Under the pieces are notes generated by a model. It saw only the letters and a list, made by a program, of their open reading frames with translations, did not search any database and was not told where the DNA came from. DNA of 64,000 bases from Elstera cyanobacteriorum (GTDB lineage Bacteria; Pseudomonadota; Alphaproteobacteria; Elsterales; Elsteraceae): positions 62,001 to 126,000 of the forward strand of contig NZ_NOXS01000031.1 of NCBI RefSeq assembly GCF_002251735.1, written 5' to 3'. The position numbers and the translations under genes were made by a program. This document shows positions 26,114-34,523 of the stretch, piece after piece (position 1 is the stretch's first letter; every line of letters starts with the position of its first letter).

Positions 26114-26667
26114 AGCGCCTCATTCGGCCACGCCAAACGGGCGGCATAGGCCTGAATATCGGGCGGCCACGCGGCGGTCTGCCCTTCGAACGCTGCCCGG
26201 TCGCCCGCAAAGAGCGCGCGGGTGGCTTCCTCATAGCTCGGCAAATCCCCAGCGAGGGCCGTGAGTACCCGATAGCAGCGCTCCTGCCGCTGGCGGGCGG
26301 TTGTCACCCCGCCGTCGGCTTGGCGGGCGGCATCGATCAAGCGGCGTAGGGCGTGCGAGGCACCGCCCCGCTGCGCGGCCAGCCACTCCCAATGGCGGGG
26401 AAGCAAGGTTACTTCCCGTGCGATCACGCCCAGCTTCGGACGGCCCCGACCCCGCGCTTCGTCGGGCGGGGCGTAGCGGGCGGCTGCCGCTTCTGGCCCA
26501 CCGCGCAGGTCGAGATCGGTCTCCTTGCCGGTGGCATCGTCGAAAATCAGGATTGGGGAACCCTCGCCTTGGGCGTCGGCGGCGGCGCGCGCTACGTCGG
26601 GCAGCGGGCCGGACGCCAGTAAGCGGGAACCCAGGAAAGCGGAATAGAGGGGGATAATGTCAGTCAT
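26110..26667 (-). CDS. DUF2239 family protein
   Basis: A 185-residue soluble protein matching DUF2239. An N-terminal part reads as a beta domain ([33 protein letters not shown]). A basic [27 protein letters not shown] follows, which looks like a ribbon-helix-helix-like DNA-binding segment, then helices with [12 protein letters not shown] and a C-terminal part typical of the family. It is divergent from the GIY-YIG gene across two palindromes, so it may be a transcriptional repressor of itself and that gene. Family call firm; regulator role inferred. Confidence 0.8.
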   Translation of the reverse strand: MTDIIPLYSAFLGSRLLASGPLPDVARAAADAQGEGSPILIFDDATGKETDLDLRGGPEAAAARYAPPDEARGRGRPKLGVIAREVTLLPRHWEWLAAQRGGASHALRRLIDAARQADGGVTTARQRQERCYRVLTALAGDLPSYEEATRALFAGDRAAFEGQTAAWPPDIQAYAARLAWPNEAL

Positions 26668-26677
26668 GGGGTATTTA

Positions 26678-26720
26678 TATCCGGATAAAACTCTTGTGTC
26701 AATATTACCCGGGTGATATT
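26678..26720. promoter_or_regulatory. Two CCGG-centred palindromes in the DUF2239/GIY-YIG divergent promoter
   Basis: TATCCGGATA (26678-26687) is a perfect palindrome. AATATTACCCGGGTGATATT (26701-26720) is palindromic in 9 of 10 base pairs. Their centres are 28 bp apart. The surrounding 83-nt gap is AT-rich, unlike its flanks, and contains both promoters. The arrangement suggests paired operators for a dimeric regulator; DUF2239 is a candidate. Confidence 0.5.
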
Positions 26721-26750
26721 ACCGCTCTCCGAGACTCAACGGAGGTAGGA

Positions 26751-27086
26751 ATGTTGATGGACGCGCGGAAGGCGGCGGTCGACGCTTATAAGGAACAGAA
26801 GACCCTAGCCGGTATTTATGCGGTGCGCTGCCCGGCAATAGGGGCGTGCTGGGTGGGGCGGGCACCGAATGTGATGACGATCCAGAACCAGCTTTGGTTC
26901 GCGTTGAAGCTCGGCAGCAGCCCGTTCCGTGCCCTGCAAGCGGCTTGGACCGCGCAAGGGCCGGAGGGGCTGTACTTCGAGGTTCTGGAAAAGATCGCGG
27001 CGGAGGAGCTTCAGCCGTTCCGCGACCAGGCGCTCAAAGCGCGGCAGCAGGTCTGGTGCGAACGGTTGGGGGCGGTTGCCCTCTAG
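26751..27086 (+). CDS. Small GIY-YIG nuclease-fold protein
   Basis: A 111-residue protein whose core matches the GIY-YIG fold: GIY at about residue 21, the second motif as WVGRA, and a helix with LWFALKLGSSPFRALQ containing the Arg-position residues. The final acidic residue may be the Glu in YFEVLEKI. Such short stand-alone members often occur as host genes with unclear roles in repair or RNA handling. ATG at 26751 follows GGAGG by 5 nt. It is divergent from DUF2239. Catalytic competence cannot be judged from the sequence alone. Confidence 0.78.
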   Translation: MLMDARKAAVDAYKEQKTLAGIYAVRCPAIGACWVGRAPNVMTIQNQLWFALKLGSSPFRALQAAWTAQGPEGLYFEVLEKIAAEELQPFRDQALKARQQVWCERLGAVAL

Positions 27087-27090
27087 GGCC

Positions 27091-27624
27091 TTACACCCGG
27101 CGGGCGACGAACTCCACCCCGGCGGCAGAAACGGCCTCAACCGCGTCGGCGGGCGTATCCCAGGAAACGCAGGGCACGAGCATGGTTTCTGCCCAGACCT
27201 GGATCGTTTCCACATCGGGGGTGAAGGCGACGTAATCGGCCCCGGCCTCGGCGGCCTCCATCGCCTCATGGCGGCTATCGGCGCAGAATAGGCCAATGAT
27301 CCGATCCTTGCCCAGTGCCTTGCGCACGCTGGCATAGGCGGCAGGGTCCGATAGATGCAGCCCATCGGCGTCGAGCTTGCTAACCAACGGCTGCACCAGC
27401 GCAAGCCCGGCGCCATCGGTCAGCAGAAAAGCGACATCCTGGGCCTGTAGCGGTGGCATCAGGCGTTGAACGGCCCTTTCTATGGCGGCAGCGTCGAGAC
27501 CGACCGTATCGAGGGCGGCGCAGGCAACCTCGGCCCCGGCTAAAGCGGCGGCAATCGCGGCCTCCGAGCTATCGGGGCGCAGGATCAGATAATGGCGGGG
27601 GGCGTCGAGCGGATCGTTCGTCAT
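27091..27624 (-). CDS. ThiE/TenI-like TIM-barrel protein
   Basis: A 177-residue protein resembling the thiamine phosphate synthase fold: LDADGLHLSD and GADYVAFTPD occupy positions of GADGVHLGQ and GADYIGVGP in ThiE. It is shorter than the usual 210 residues and lacks the Gln-x-Asp of GQ-D and the phosphate-binding Gly-rich end, so thiamine phosphate synthase activity is doubtful. It lies downstream of the class I aldolase gene on the same strand but beyond a terminator. I start it at ATG 27624, though an ATG at 27633 is equally possible. Role unknown. Confidence 0.7.
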   Translation of the reverse strand: MTNDPLDAPRHYLILRPDSSEAAIAAALAGAEVACAALDTVGLDAAAIERAVQRLMPPLQAQDVAFLLTDGAGLALVQPLVSKLDADGLHLSDPAAYASVRKALGKDRIIGLFCADSRHEAMEAAEAGADYVAFTPDVETIQVWAETMLVPCVSWDTPADAVEAVSAAGVEFVARRV

Positions 27625-27664
27625 GGGCGGCATCCAGCCATAGGGCAGCGCGTCGGCACAAGCC

Positions 27665-27705
27665 CAAAATAGAAACCCCGCCTTGCCAGATGGCGAGGCG
27701 GGGTT
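27665..27705 (-). terminator. Rho-independent terminator of the aldolase gene
   Basis: On the minus strand AACCCCGCCT (27705-27696) pairs with AGGCGGGGTT (27683-27674), and the inner GCCA/TGGC extends it past one T-G pair. TTCTATTTT follows. It begins about 20 nt after the stop of the aldolase gene. Confidence 0.85.
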
Positions 27706-27725
27706 CCCTCCCTAAACCGGGCAGC

Positions 27726-28655
27726 TTATGCTTTGCCCTGATAAATTTTGACGATCTGATCCAGCATCGCCAGCGCTTCCGCCTTCGGGCGCTGGAACGT
27801 ATTGCGGCCGATGATCGACCCGTTCCCGCCGCCGTCGCGGATGGCCCGGCATTCGTTGTAGATGCCGTCCAGATCCTTCGCTTCGCCGCCGGAGAAGACA
27901 ACGATGCGGCGACCCGCGAAGCAGCTTTGTACCACATGGCGCACACGATCTGCCATGCTGTCGCCCGGAATCTTTTCCTTTTCGTACACTTTTTTCGCGG
28001 CATCGAGTTCCAGCGGCGCCTGCGGCGGCTTGACCTTGATGATATGGGCGCCGAGCAGCGCGGCCATATGGGCGGCATAGGCGCAGATATCGTAAGCGGT
28101 TTCGCCGGTCTTGCTCAGCGTGCCGCCGCGCGGGTAGGACCAAACGACGACGGCAAGGCCGACCGATTTGGCTTCTTCGGCCATCTCGCGCAGCTCTTCG
28201 ATCATGCCGAACGCATTGTCCGACCCCGGATAGATCGTGAAACCGATCGCCGAGCAGCCGAGGCGCAACGCATCGCCGACCGACGCGGTGACGGCCTGAT
28301 CGGCGTCTTCCTTCAGGCGCGACAGGCTGTTGGAACTATTGACCTTCAGGATCGTCGGGATTGCCCCGGCAAAACTATCGGCCCCGGCTTCCAGCATGCC
28401 CAGCGGCGCGGCATAGGCAGACAGACCGGCTTCGATCGCCAGTTCAAAATGGTAATGCGGGTCGTAAGCGACGGGGTTGGGCGCAAAGCTGCGCGCCGGG
28501 CCATGTTCGAACCCTTGATCGACCGGCAGGATCACCAGCTTGCCGGTGCCGCCCAAGCGGCCCTGCATCAGAATGCGGGCCAGATTGGCCTTGGTGCCGG
28601 GATTATCGGATTCGTAGGCATTCAGGATTTTTTTGACGCGCTGAGTAACCCGCAT
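27726..28655 (-). CDS. Class I fructose-bisphosphate aldolase (DhnA/FbaB type)
   Basis: A 309-residue Schiff-base aldolase of the archaeal/DhnA type that cleaves fructose-1,6-bisphosphate to DHAP and glyceraldehyde-3-phosphate, in glycolysis or gluconeogenesis. Conserved segments: LILPVDQGFEHGP near residue 42, MWSYPRGG-like VVWSYPRGGTL, the Lys in HIIKVKPP that is the expected Schiff-base residue, and the phosphate loop VFSGGEAKD and RNTFQRP. Codon choice is strongly biased, suggesting high expression. It is monocistronic, with its own terminator, and divergent from the PBP1A gene. Confidence 0.93.
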   Translation of the reverse strand: MRVTQRVKKILNAYESDNPGTKANLARILMQGRLGGTGKLVILPVDQGFEHGPARSFAPNPVAYDPHYHFELAIEAGLSAYAAPLGMLEAGADSFAGAIPTILKVNSSNSLSRLKEDADQAVTASVGDALRLGCSAIGFTIYPGSDNAFGMIEELREMAEEAKSVGLAVVVWSYPRGGTLSKTGETAYDICAYAAHMAALLGAHIIKVKPPQAPLELDAAKKVYEKEKIPGDSMADRVRHVVQSCFAGRRIVVFSGGEAKDLDGIYNECRAIRDGGGNGSIIGRNTFQRPKAEALAMLDQIVKIYQGKA

Positions 28656-28870
28656 GATGTGGTTTCGTCCCTTTCAGGCGTTATGTCTCTGGCGCGGGTG
28701 TGTAACGAAGCTGGGGGGCAAAAGCAATCGAATGAACGCTGTTATGCGGCGAATCGGGGCTGCCATGCAGCAAAAGGCCGCAATCATCGTGTAGCCATAA
28801 TTTTGCGATTACAGCTTGCCGGATGGTTGGGCTTGTCCTGTCGCCCCGCCCGTGCTTGCATCGCGCCGCC

Positions 28871-30682
28871 ATGACCCGTACCCCCGTTTCCGCTCCGAAG
28901 TCCGCCCGTTCCACCCCGCCGTTGCCGCCACCGCGCCGATCCTGGGGGCGGCGCCTGCTGGTCTGGCTGGCGGCGGCCTGCATTTGGGGCGGTGTTGCGG
29001 TCGGCGGCGTCATCGCGTTCTATGCCCTGCAACTGCCGCCCATCGGCGAATTGATGGATCAGACGCGGCGGCCCGGCGTTACGATCTTGGCGAACGATGG
29101 CAGCCTGCTGGCAACCTCCGGCGAGTTCTACGGGGCGCCGCGCCGGGTGCAGGATCTGCCGCCGCCGGTTTGGCAGGCGATTGTTGCTATCGAAGATCGC
29201 CGCTTTTTCGATCATTTCGGGGTCGATCTTATCGGTCTCGCGCGGGCCTTAGTGGTGAATGTGACCGAGGGCCGCTCGGCCCAAGGCGGTAGCACCCTGA
29301 CCCAGCAGGTGGCGAAGAATGTTTTTCTGACCAACGAAAAATCGCTGAAGCGCAAAGTGCAGGAAGCTTTGCTGGCCCTGTGGCTGGAGCGCAATTACAG
29401 CAAGGACCAGATTCTGACGATCTACCTCAATCGCGTCTACCTCGGGGGCGGGGCTTGGGGCGTCGATGCGGCAGCGCAACGGTATTTCGGCAAACCGGCG
29501 ACGGAGCTGACGCTGTATGAAGCTGCCGCCATCGCGGGGCTACTGCGGGCGCCAACGCGCCTGACGCCGCTGCGCGACCCTGCTGCCACGGCGGGGCGGG
29601 CACAAGTGGTGCTGGACGCGATGGTGCGCGCTGGGTTCATCACCTCCGCCCAAGCCCAGCAGGCGGCGGCCAGCGGGGCGCCGATGCTCGGCCAGATCGC
29701 CGCGCCGCGCGGCGGGCGGCATTTCGCCGATTGGGTGATGGAAGAACTGTCGGATGTGGTGCCGATCGACCGCGATCTGGTGGTGCAAACGACGCTCGAC
29801 CCTGAATTGCAGCGGCGCACTGAAGAAAAAGTGGCGGCGATGCTGGCCCAGGAGGGCGGGGACCGTAAGATCGGCGAGGGGGCAGCCGTGATCCTCGACC
29901 GCGACGGCGCCATCCGCACGATGGTCGGCGGGCGGGATTATCGCCGCTCGCAGTTCAACCGAGCTCTCGCGCCGCGCCAACCGGGATCGAGCTTCAAGCC
30001 TTTCGTCTATCTTGCTGCGCTGGAAGCCGGGTGGTTGCCCGAAAGCCAGATCGACGATGCGCCGTTGCGCATCGGCACCTGGACGCCGGAAAACTACGAC
30101 CGGCGCTATCACGGGCGCGTCAGCCTCGCGCAGGCCTTGGCCGAATCGCTGAATGTGCCAACCGTGAAGTTGGCGCAGGATGTGGGGATTAAGAAAGTCA
30201 TTGCGCTTGCGCATCGGCTTGGCATCCGCGCCAAACTGCCCGCCAATCTGGCCGTTTCGCTTGGGGCGGGGGAGGTCAATTTGCTCGATCTGACCGGCGC
30301 CTACGCCAGCCTCGCCAACGGTGGGCGCGCCGCGTGGCCTTACGGTATTCTCCGCGTCAGCGACCGCAGCGGCGCGATCTTGTGGGAAGGCGGGGCTATT
30401 GGTGATCAACTCGTCGCCCCGGACCTCGCGGAAGCAATGCGCGCGATGCTGCGCGGCGTCGTCACCTCCGGTACCGGCAAGGCGGCGGGGGTGGTCGGCG
30501 AGGGGGCGGTGGGGAAATCCGGCACCACGTCCGACTATCGTGACGCCTGGTTCGTCGGCTGGGATAGTGCGCAGGGCCGGGTTGCCGGGGTCTGGCTCGG
30601 CAATGACGATAATACGCCGATGGCCCGCGTGACCGGCGGCGACGTTCCCGCGAAACTCTGGGCGTGGCTGATGCTGGATTAG
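28871..30682 (+). CDS. Bifunctional class A penicillin-binding protein (PBP1A family)
   Basis: A 603-residue protein: proline-rich cytosolic tail, one membrane helix (about residues 25-47), a glycosyltransferase (GT51) domain with Glu in AIEDRRFFDHFG and GGSTLTQQVAKN, and a transpeptidase domain with SSFK, SLN in ESLNVPT and KSGTT in GKSGTTSDYRDAW. It polymerises and cross-links peptidoglycan. At about 600 residues it is shorter than canonical PBP1A (near 800), lacking the OB-type insert, so it is the compact form often seen in alphaproteobacteria. I chose ATG 28871; the in-frame 28823 start adds an unlikely tail. Confidence 0.93.
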   Translation: MTRTPVSAPKSARSTPPLPPPRRSWGRRLLVWLAAACIWGGVAVGGVIAFYALQLPPIGELMDQTRRPGVTILANDGSLLATSGEFYGAPRRVQDLPPPVWQAIVAIEDRRFFDHFGVDLIGLARALVVNVTEGRSAQGGSTLTQQVAKNVFLTNEKSLKRKVQEALLALWLERNYSKDQILTIYLNRVYLGGGAWGVDAAAQRYFGKPATELTLYEAAAIAGLLRAPTRLTPLRDPAATAGRAQVVLDAMVRAGFITSAQAQQAAASGAPMLGQIAAPRGGRHFADWVMEELSDVVPIDRDLVVQTTLDPELQRRTEEKVAAMLAQEGGDRKIGEGAAVILDRDGAIRTMVGGRDYRRSQFNRALAPRQPGSSFKPFVYLAALEAGWLPESQIDDAPLRIGTWTPENYDRRYHGRVSLAQALAESLNVPTVKLAQDVGIKKVIALAHRLGIRAKLPANLAVSLGAGEVNLLDLTGAYASLANGGRAAWPYGILRVSDRSGAILWEGGAIGDQLVAPDLAEAMRAMLRGVVTSGTGKAAGVVGEGAVGKSGTTSDYRDAWFVGWDSAQGRVAGVWLGNDDNTPMARVTGGDVPAKLWAWLMLD

Positions 30683-30700
30683 GGGGAGCATTGCTCCCCC
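30682..30700. terminator. Bidirectional hairpin between the PBP1A and C-S lyase genes
   Basis: GGGGGAGC (30682-30689) and GCTCCCCC (30693-30700) form an 8-bp stem with loop ATT. It begins in the TAG of the PBP1A gene and ends 13 nt before the convergent stop. The same stem sequence is at 5385-5405. Confidence 0.55.
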
Positions 30701-30713
30701 GTCCAAACGGTGC

Positions 30714-31997
30714 TTACACCGCTTCCAGGGCTTGGGCGAGGTCGGCGATCAGGTCTTCGATATTCTCAATGCCGACCGAAATGCGGATTAGCGCATCGGT
30801 TAGGCCGATTTCCTCGCGCAATTCGCGGGCAACACCGGAATGGGTCATTGCCGCCGGGTGCGACACCAAGGTCTCCGTGCCGCCGAGGCTGACCGCCAGC
30901 TTCATGATCTGAAGATTATCGAGCAGGGCGAAAGCTTCCTTCTCGCCGCCCTTCACATCGAAGGCGAAGGTCGATCCCGCTGCCTCGCACTGGCGTTCGA
31001 ACACCGTCTTGCGCGGATCGTCGCTTGAAAGATTACCGAGGTAATGCAGCCGGGCGATCTTCGGGTGATTGGCGAGATACTCAGCCACGCGCTGGGCGTT
31101 TTCATTGGCGCGATGCATGCGGATATCGAGGGTTTCCAGCGAGCGCATCAGCATCCAGCAGGAATTTGGGTCAAGCTGCGTCCCCAGCGAGCCGCGCCAG
31201 CTTTTCACCTGCTTCACCAGGGCGGCGGACCCGCTGATCGACCCGCCGACGAGATCGCTGTGCCCGCCGACATATTTGGTCAAGGACAGCAGGGTCAGAT
31301 CGGCGCCATGCTTTAGCGGCTTCTGATATTTCGGGCCGAGCAGCGTGTTATCGACGACGACCGGCGGGCGGTAGCCTTGGGTGCGTTCCAACTCGTCAGC
31401 GATCAGCTTGCAAGCGGCAAGATCGACCAGCCCGTTGGTGGGGTTCGCCGGGGTTTCGACCAGGATCATGCCAACGCGTCCGGCGGCTGCGGCAGCGTTC
31501 GCCGTTACGCGCATGCTGGCGATGTCCAGCCCATCGGTAAAGCCGAAGGCTTTGATGCCGAAGGCACCCATCTGGTTCTTCAGCAGGGTTTCCGTTCCAC
31601 CATAGAGCGGGCGCGAATGAATAATCGTATCGCCCGGCCGCAGAAAGGCGAAGCAGGTGGTGGCAATCGCCGCCATGCCGGAGGCGAAGACGGCGCAGCG
31701 TTCGGCCTCGTCCCAAATCGCCAGCCGGTCTTCGAGAATTTCCATATTCGGGTGATTGAAGCGGGAATAGACAAGGCCGGATTTCTCGCCGGGCTTCAAC
31801 TCCCGCCGCCCGGCGGTGAGATCGAAGAAGTCTTTCCCCTGCTGGGCATTTTCGAACACGAAGGTCGAGGTTAGGAACACCGGCGGCTTCAGCGACCCTT
31901 CCGACATGGCGGGCGAATAGCCGTAGCCCATCATCAGCGTCTCTGGGTGAAGACGGCGGTTGGCGATACGGCTCTTGTGATAGGTATCCTCGGTCAT
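30714..31997 (-). CDS. Cys/Met-metabolism PLP enzyme, cystathionine-gamma-synthase / methionine gamma-lyase type
   Basis: A 427-residue fold-type I PLP enzyme. The PLP lysine is in LLSLTKYVGGHSD; FASGMAAIATT, YGGTETLL and NTLLGPKYQKPL are family blocks. RFNHPNMEILEDRL is the typical substrate-side segment. Methionine gamma-lyase, cystathionine synthase and homocysteine-type lyases share these features. A divergent Lrp/AsnC gene directly upstream resembles the mdeA/mdeR arrangement of methionine gamma-lyase. I chose ATG 31997 with GGGAGA upstream; the longer 32042 start is unlikely. Homotetramer, cytosolic. Substrate is not decided by sequence. Confidence 0.88.
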   Translation of the reverse strand: MTEDTYHKSRIANRRLHPETLMMGYGYSPAMSEGSLKPPVFLTSTFVFENAQQGKDFFDLTAGRRELKPGEKSGLVYSRFNHPNMEILEDRLAIWDEAERCAVFASGMAAIATTCFAFLRPGDTIIHSRPLYGGTETLLKNQMGAFGIKAFGFTDGLDIASMRVTANAAAAAGRVGMILVETPANPTNGLVDLAACKLIADELERTQGYRPPVVVDNTLLGPKYQKPLKHGADLTLLSLTKYVGGHSDLVGGSISGSAALVKQVKSWRGSLGTQLDPNSCWMLMRSLETLDIRMHRANENAQRVAEYLANHPKIARLHYLGNLSSDDPRKTVFERQCEAAGSTFAFDVKGGEKEAFALLDNLQIMKLAVSLGGTETLVSHPAAMTHSGVARELREEIGLTDALIRISVGIENIEDLIADLAQALEAV

Positions 31998-32058
31998 CGG
32001 CGTGTCTCCCAGCTCGGATGCGGTCCTGAAGGATACGGCCAAACGCCTGCAATGTTTT

Positions 32059-32081
32059 GGTCGATTATAGATAGTCCGACC
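32059..32081. promoter_or_regulatory. Inverted repeat between the C-S lyase and lrp-type genes
   Basis: GGTCG (32059-32063) and CGACC (32077-32081) frame an AT-rich core (ATTATAGATAGT) in the divergent promoter. Lrp/AsnC proteins bind AT-rich dyads in such places, so this is a candidate autoregulatory operator. Weak symmetry; low confidence. Confidence 0.3.
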
Positions 32082-32129
32082 CTATAGTATGCAGTTTTCT
32101 GCCTTCAAAAGACATTTAGGGAGCATAGA

Positions 32130-32594
32130 ATGCTCGATGCAGTGGATCGGCGGATGTTGGCGGTGTTGCAGGCTGAAGGGCGCATCACCAATCAGGACTT
32201 AGCAGAACGGGTTGGCCTGTCGCCGACCCCGTGCCTACGCCGCCTGAAGCGGCTGGAGGACAGCGGCGTGATCACCGGCTATGCGGCGCAGGTCGATCCC
32301 AAGGCCTATGGGCTGCCGTTTAGCGTCTTCGTATCGGTGCGGTTGCTTCAGCAGATGCGCGACCAAATCACCGAGTTCGAACGGGCGGTGGAAAGCTGGG
32401 AGGAGGTGACGGAATGTTACCTGATGACCGGCTCGCAAGATTATCTGCTGCGGGTGCAGACCGATGGTATCGAGGGCTACGAGCGGTTCTTGAAACAGAA
32501 GGTGACGCAGCTTCGGTGCATTCAATCCGTTCAGTCTAATTTCGCTTTAGCAACAATCAAGCGCCGCACGGCCTTGCCGCCGGTTTACTCCTGA
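32130..32594 (+). CDS. Lrp/AsnC family transcriptional regulator
   Basis: A 154-residue feast/famine regulator. Residues about 4-60 form the winged helix-turn-helix (ADRRMLAVLQAEGRITNQDLAERVGLSPTPCLRR), and about 68-145 the RAM ligand-binding domain (FSVFVSVRL, CYLMTGSQDYLLRVQ). It is divergent from the PLP lyase gene and is likely its regulator, as MdeR-type Lrp proteins control methionine gamma-lyase. The ligand is probably an amino acid. It overlaps the convergent GNAT gene by 10 nt at the 3' ends. Confidence 0.93.
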   Translation: MLDAVDRRMLAVLQAEGRITNQDLAERVGLSPTPCLRRLKRLEDSGVITGYAAQVDPKAYGLPFSVFVSVRLLQQMRDQITEFERAVESWEEVTECYLMTGSQDYLLRVQTDGIEGYERFLKQKVTQLRCIQSVQSNFALATIKRRTALPPVYS

Positions 32595-33088
32595 TCCAGG
32601 GGCCGGACCATGAATTGGGCGGTGGGGCCGTAGCTGGCCAGTTTGGCATCGATCTCGGGTGTCCGATAGGGCGTAAAGCCGAAGCGCGACCAATAGCGCG
32701 GCGTCTCGTAGACGGCAGTCAGGGCCAGGCGCGGCGCTCCAATCTGTGCGGCGAGGGCGAGGAGATCGGCAACCAGCGCTTCGCCCATGCCTGCGCCGCG
32801 CGTTTCCGGCAGCAGGGCGACATCGTGGAGATAGAGGCAGTCCGGCGCGCTGGGTAATCGTTTCAGGAGCGAATCGAGCGGCGGCGGCAAAAGGCCCCAG
32901 GGATGGGCGACGGCATAACCCAGCGGCCCTTGTGGCCCCTCGGCAACGCGGCAGCCTGCGGGAAACAGCGCCAGCCGTTCGGTGAAAACCTGCGGGTCTT
33001 CGGGGTAAGCCTCATGCACGCGGTCGGCGACGGCGTTGACGGCGGGGAGGTCATCGGGGCGCATCGGGCGCCAGAAGGGGCGGGTCAT
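32585..33088 (-). CDS. GNAT family N-acetyltransferase
   Basis: A 167-residue acetyltransferase of the GNAT fold. LPETRGAGMGEALVADLLALA is the acetyl-CoA loop (RxxGxG/A), and LALTAVYETPRYWSRFGF is the beta5-alpha4 signature ending YWSRFGF. The substrate cannot be told. It is the last gene of a minus-strand chain, overlapping the CCA-adding enzyme gene by 4 nt. Cytosolic. Confidence 0.87.
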   Translation of the reverse strand: MTRPFWRPMRPDDLPAVNAVADRVHEAYPEDPQVFTERLALFPAGCRVAEGPQGPLGYAVAHPWGLLPPPLDSLLKRLPSAPDCLYLHDVALLPETRGAGMGEALVADLLALAAQIGAPRLALTAVYETPRYWSRFGFTPYRTPEIDAKLASYGPTAQFMVRPLDQE

Positions 33089-34251
33089 GGGGCGGGCAGC
33101 AAGCTCTTGAGGTAGGCCAGGGTTTCAGCCCGGTCAGCGCGGCAATGGCCCGCGTCCCACCAGGCTTCCGCCGCGCGCAGCAGCCTACCCATCGCCGGGC
33201 CGGGCGCAACCCCTAAGGTCTGCACATCGGCCCCGCCGAGCGGAAAGGGCGGCAGCGGGGCAGCGAGCCAGCCGCGCCAGACCTCTCGGTCCTCCTGCCC
33301 CCGCGCGCGGCGCACTGTCAGGCCGCTGAAAATAGGATCGACTCCGAAACGACGGGCTATAGAATAGGGGGTTTCAAGGTTATCTTCAGCAATTCGTTGG
33401 CAAACCGAAATAAACTCTAACTCCGCCGTGCTCCAGCGTAGCCGCGTGGCCAATCCTGGCAGATCGGCCCCGACCGGCAGCAGGGCGAGCAGGCGCGCCG
33501 CCCAATCAGCCCCGTCTGGAAGCTCCCCGAAGATCGCGGGACCGTCGGGCCGGGCGGGCAGCAGCCGGGGAAGAATGCCGACCTGATACATCAGGCGCAG
33601 GCTATCGATGGGCGTCGGCCCAGCCAGCAGGCGTTTGAGTTCCGACCAGACCCGTTCTGGCGACAGGCGGTCGAGGCCCGGCGCGGTTTCCGCCAGCACC
33701 GCCAGCAGGGCGGCGTCGGGCGGCAGGCGGGCATAGCGGGCGAAGAAGCGGAAGTAGCGCAGCAGCCGCAGGTAATCTTCTTCAATCCGCAGGCGGGCGT
33801 CGCCGATGAAGCGCAACCGCCCCGCGGCCAGATCCGGCAAACCGCCGACGGGGTCGGAGACCTGTCCGTCGGCATCGGCATAGAGCGCGTTGAAGGTGAA
33901 ATCCCGCCGCGCCGCATCCTCGTGCCATTGATCGGTGAAGGCGACCGTGGCGTGGCGCCCATCGGTCGCCACATCGCGGCGCAGGGTGGTGACTTCGAAG
34001 GGGCGCCCGGCGCTGACCAGGGTGATCGTGCCGTGGTCGATCCCGGTCGGGATGGCTTTCAGCCCGGCGGCTTGGGCGCGCGCCATGACGGTTTCGGGCA
34101 GAAGCGGCGTTGCCAGGTCAACATCCCGGACCGGCAGGCCTTGCAGCGCATCGCGCACCGCGCCGCCGACGAAGCGCGCCTGCCCGTCGAGGGCGGCGAG
34201 CACCGCCTGGGCGGCGTCGCCCTGCCACCAATCGCCGGGCGGCAGCCTCAT
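33085..34251 (-). CDS. cca: CCA tRNA nucleotidyltransferase / poly(A) polymerase family
   Basis: A 388-residue class II nucleotidyltransferase that builds or repairs the CCA end of tRNAs. The active-site segment FVGGAVRDALQGLPVRDVDLAT holds the GGxVRD and DxD motifs (about residues 27-45). RRDFTFNALYADADG is the third motif; RIEEDYLRLLRYFRFFARY is the neck. It is coupled by 4-nt overlaps to DUF6111 upstream and GNAT downstream. CCA-adding versus poly(A) activity cannot be read from this, but the alphaproteobacterial single-copy form is usually CCA-adding. tRNA-Lys in this window has CCA encoded, so a repair role is also open. Confidence 0.93.
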   Translation of the reverse strand: MRLPPGDWWQGDAAQAVLAALDGQARFVGGAVRDALQGLPVRDVDLATPLLPETVMARAQAAGLKAIPTGIDHGTITLVSAGRPFEVTTLRRDVATDGRHATVAFTDQWHEDAARRDFTFNALYADADGQVSDPVGGLPDLAAGRLRFIGDARLRIEEDYLRLLRYFRFFARYARLPPDAALLAVLAETAPGLDRLSPERVWSELKRLLAGPTPIDSLRLMYQVGILPRLLPARPDGPAIFGELPDGADWAARLLALLPVGADLPGLATRLRWSTAELEFISVCQRIAEDNLETPYSIARRFGVDPIFSGLTVRRARGQEDREVWRGWLAAPLPPFPLGGADVQTLGVAPGPAMGRLLRAAEAWWDAGHCRADRAETLAYLKSLLPAP

Positions 34252-34523
34252 TGCATCGTGCCGGGGATAATCCGCCCGCCTTCAACGCGCGGCGGCTGGT
34301 AATGGCCGACAGTGCCCTGGCCCTGTTGCAGGCTTAGCCCGCCGAGCACCAGCAGCACGAGCATAATGCCCGTCAGCCCGAGCCAGACGATCGGCGGGCC
34401 TTTCAGGTCGGGCGGCGGTAGCCCCTGGGCGGCGGCTTGGCGGCGTTTCAGTATCCCCCAAATTCCGTACAGCACGAAGGGGACGAGCAAGGGCAGCACG
34501 AACGTGAGCAGCAGGCGGATCAT
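34248..34523 (-). CDS. DUF6111 small membrane protein
   Basis: A 91-residue protein with two membrane helices (about residues 4-24 and 46-66) and a short C-terminal tail with a VEGGRIIPG segment. It matches the DUF6111 family, alphaproteobacterial proteins usually encoded between a NUDIX hydrolase and the CCA-adding enzyme. It overlaps both neighbours by 4 nt. No catalytic residue is visible. Function unknown; conservation of the location suggests a link with RNA or nucleotide metabolism or simply operon history. Confidence 0.75.
   Translation of the reverse strand: MIRLLLTFVLPLLVPFVLYGIWGILKRRQAAAQGLPPPDLKGPPIVWLGLTGIMLVLLVLGGLSLQQGQGTVGHYQPPRVEGGRIIPGTMQ

Noticed and set aside
26678-27086. 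Calling the DUF2239/GIY-YIG pair a defence or toxin-antitoxin system
   Set aside because: Layout alone does not show this; neither protein has a recognised toxin or antitoxin motif.
27091-27624. Calling this gene thiE
   Set aside because: The pyrophosphate-binding residues and part of the length are missing, so only a ThiE-like label is justified.
27453-28874. A 473-codon frame opposite the aldolase and ThiE-like genes
   Set aside because: It crosses two real genes and a terminator on the other strand, with no recognisable domain.
29540-30706. A 388-codon frame opposite the PBP1A gene
   Set aside because: Shadow of a well-supported gene; no ribosome-binding site or motif.
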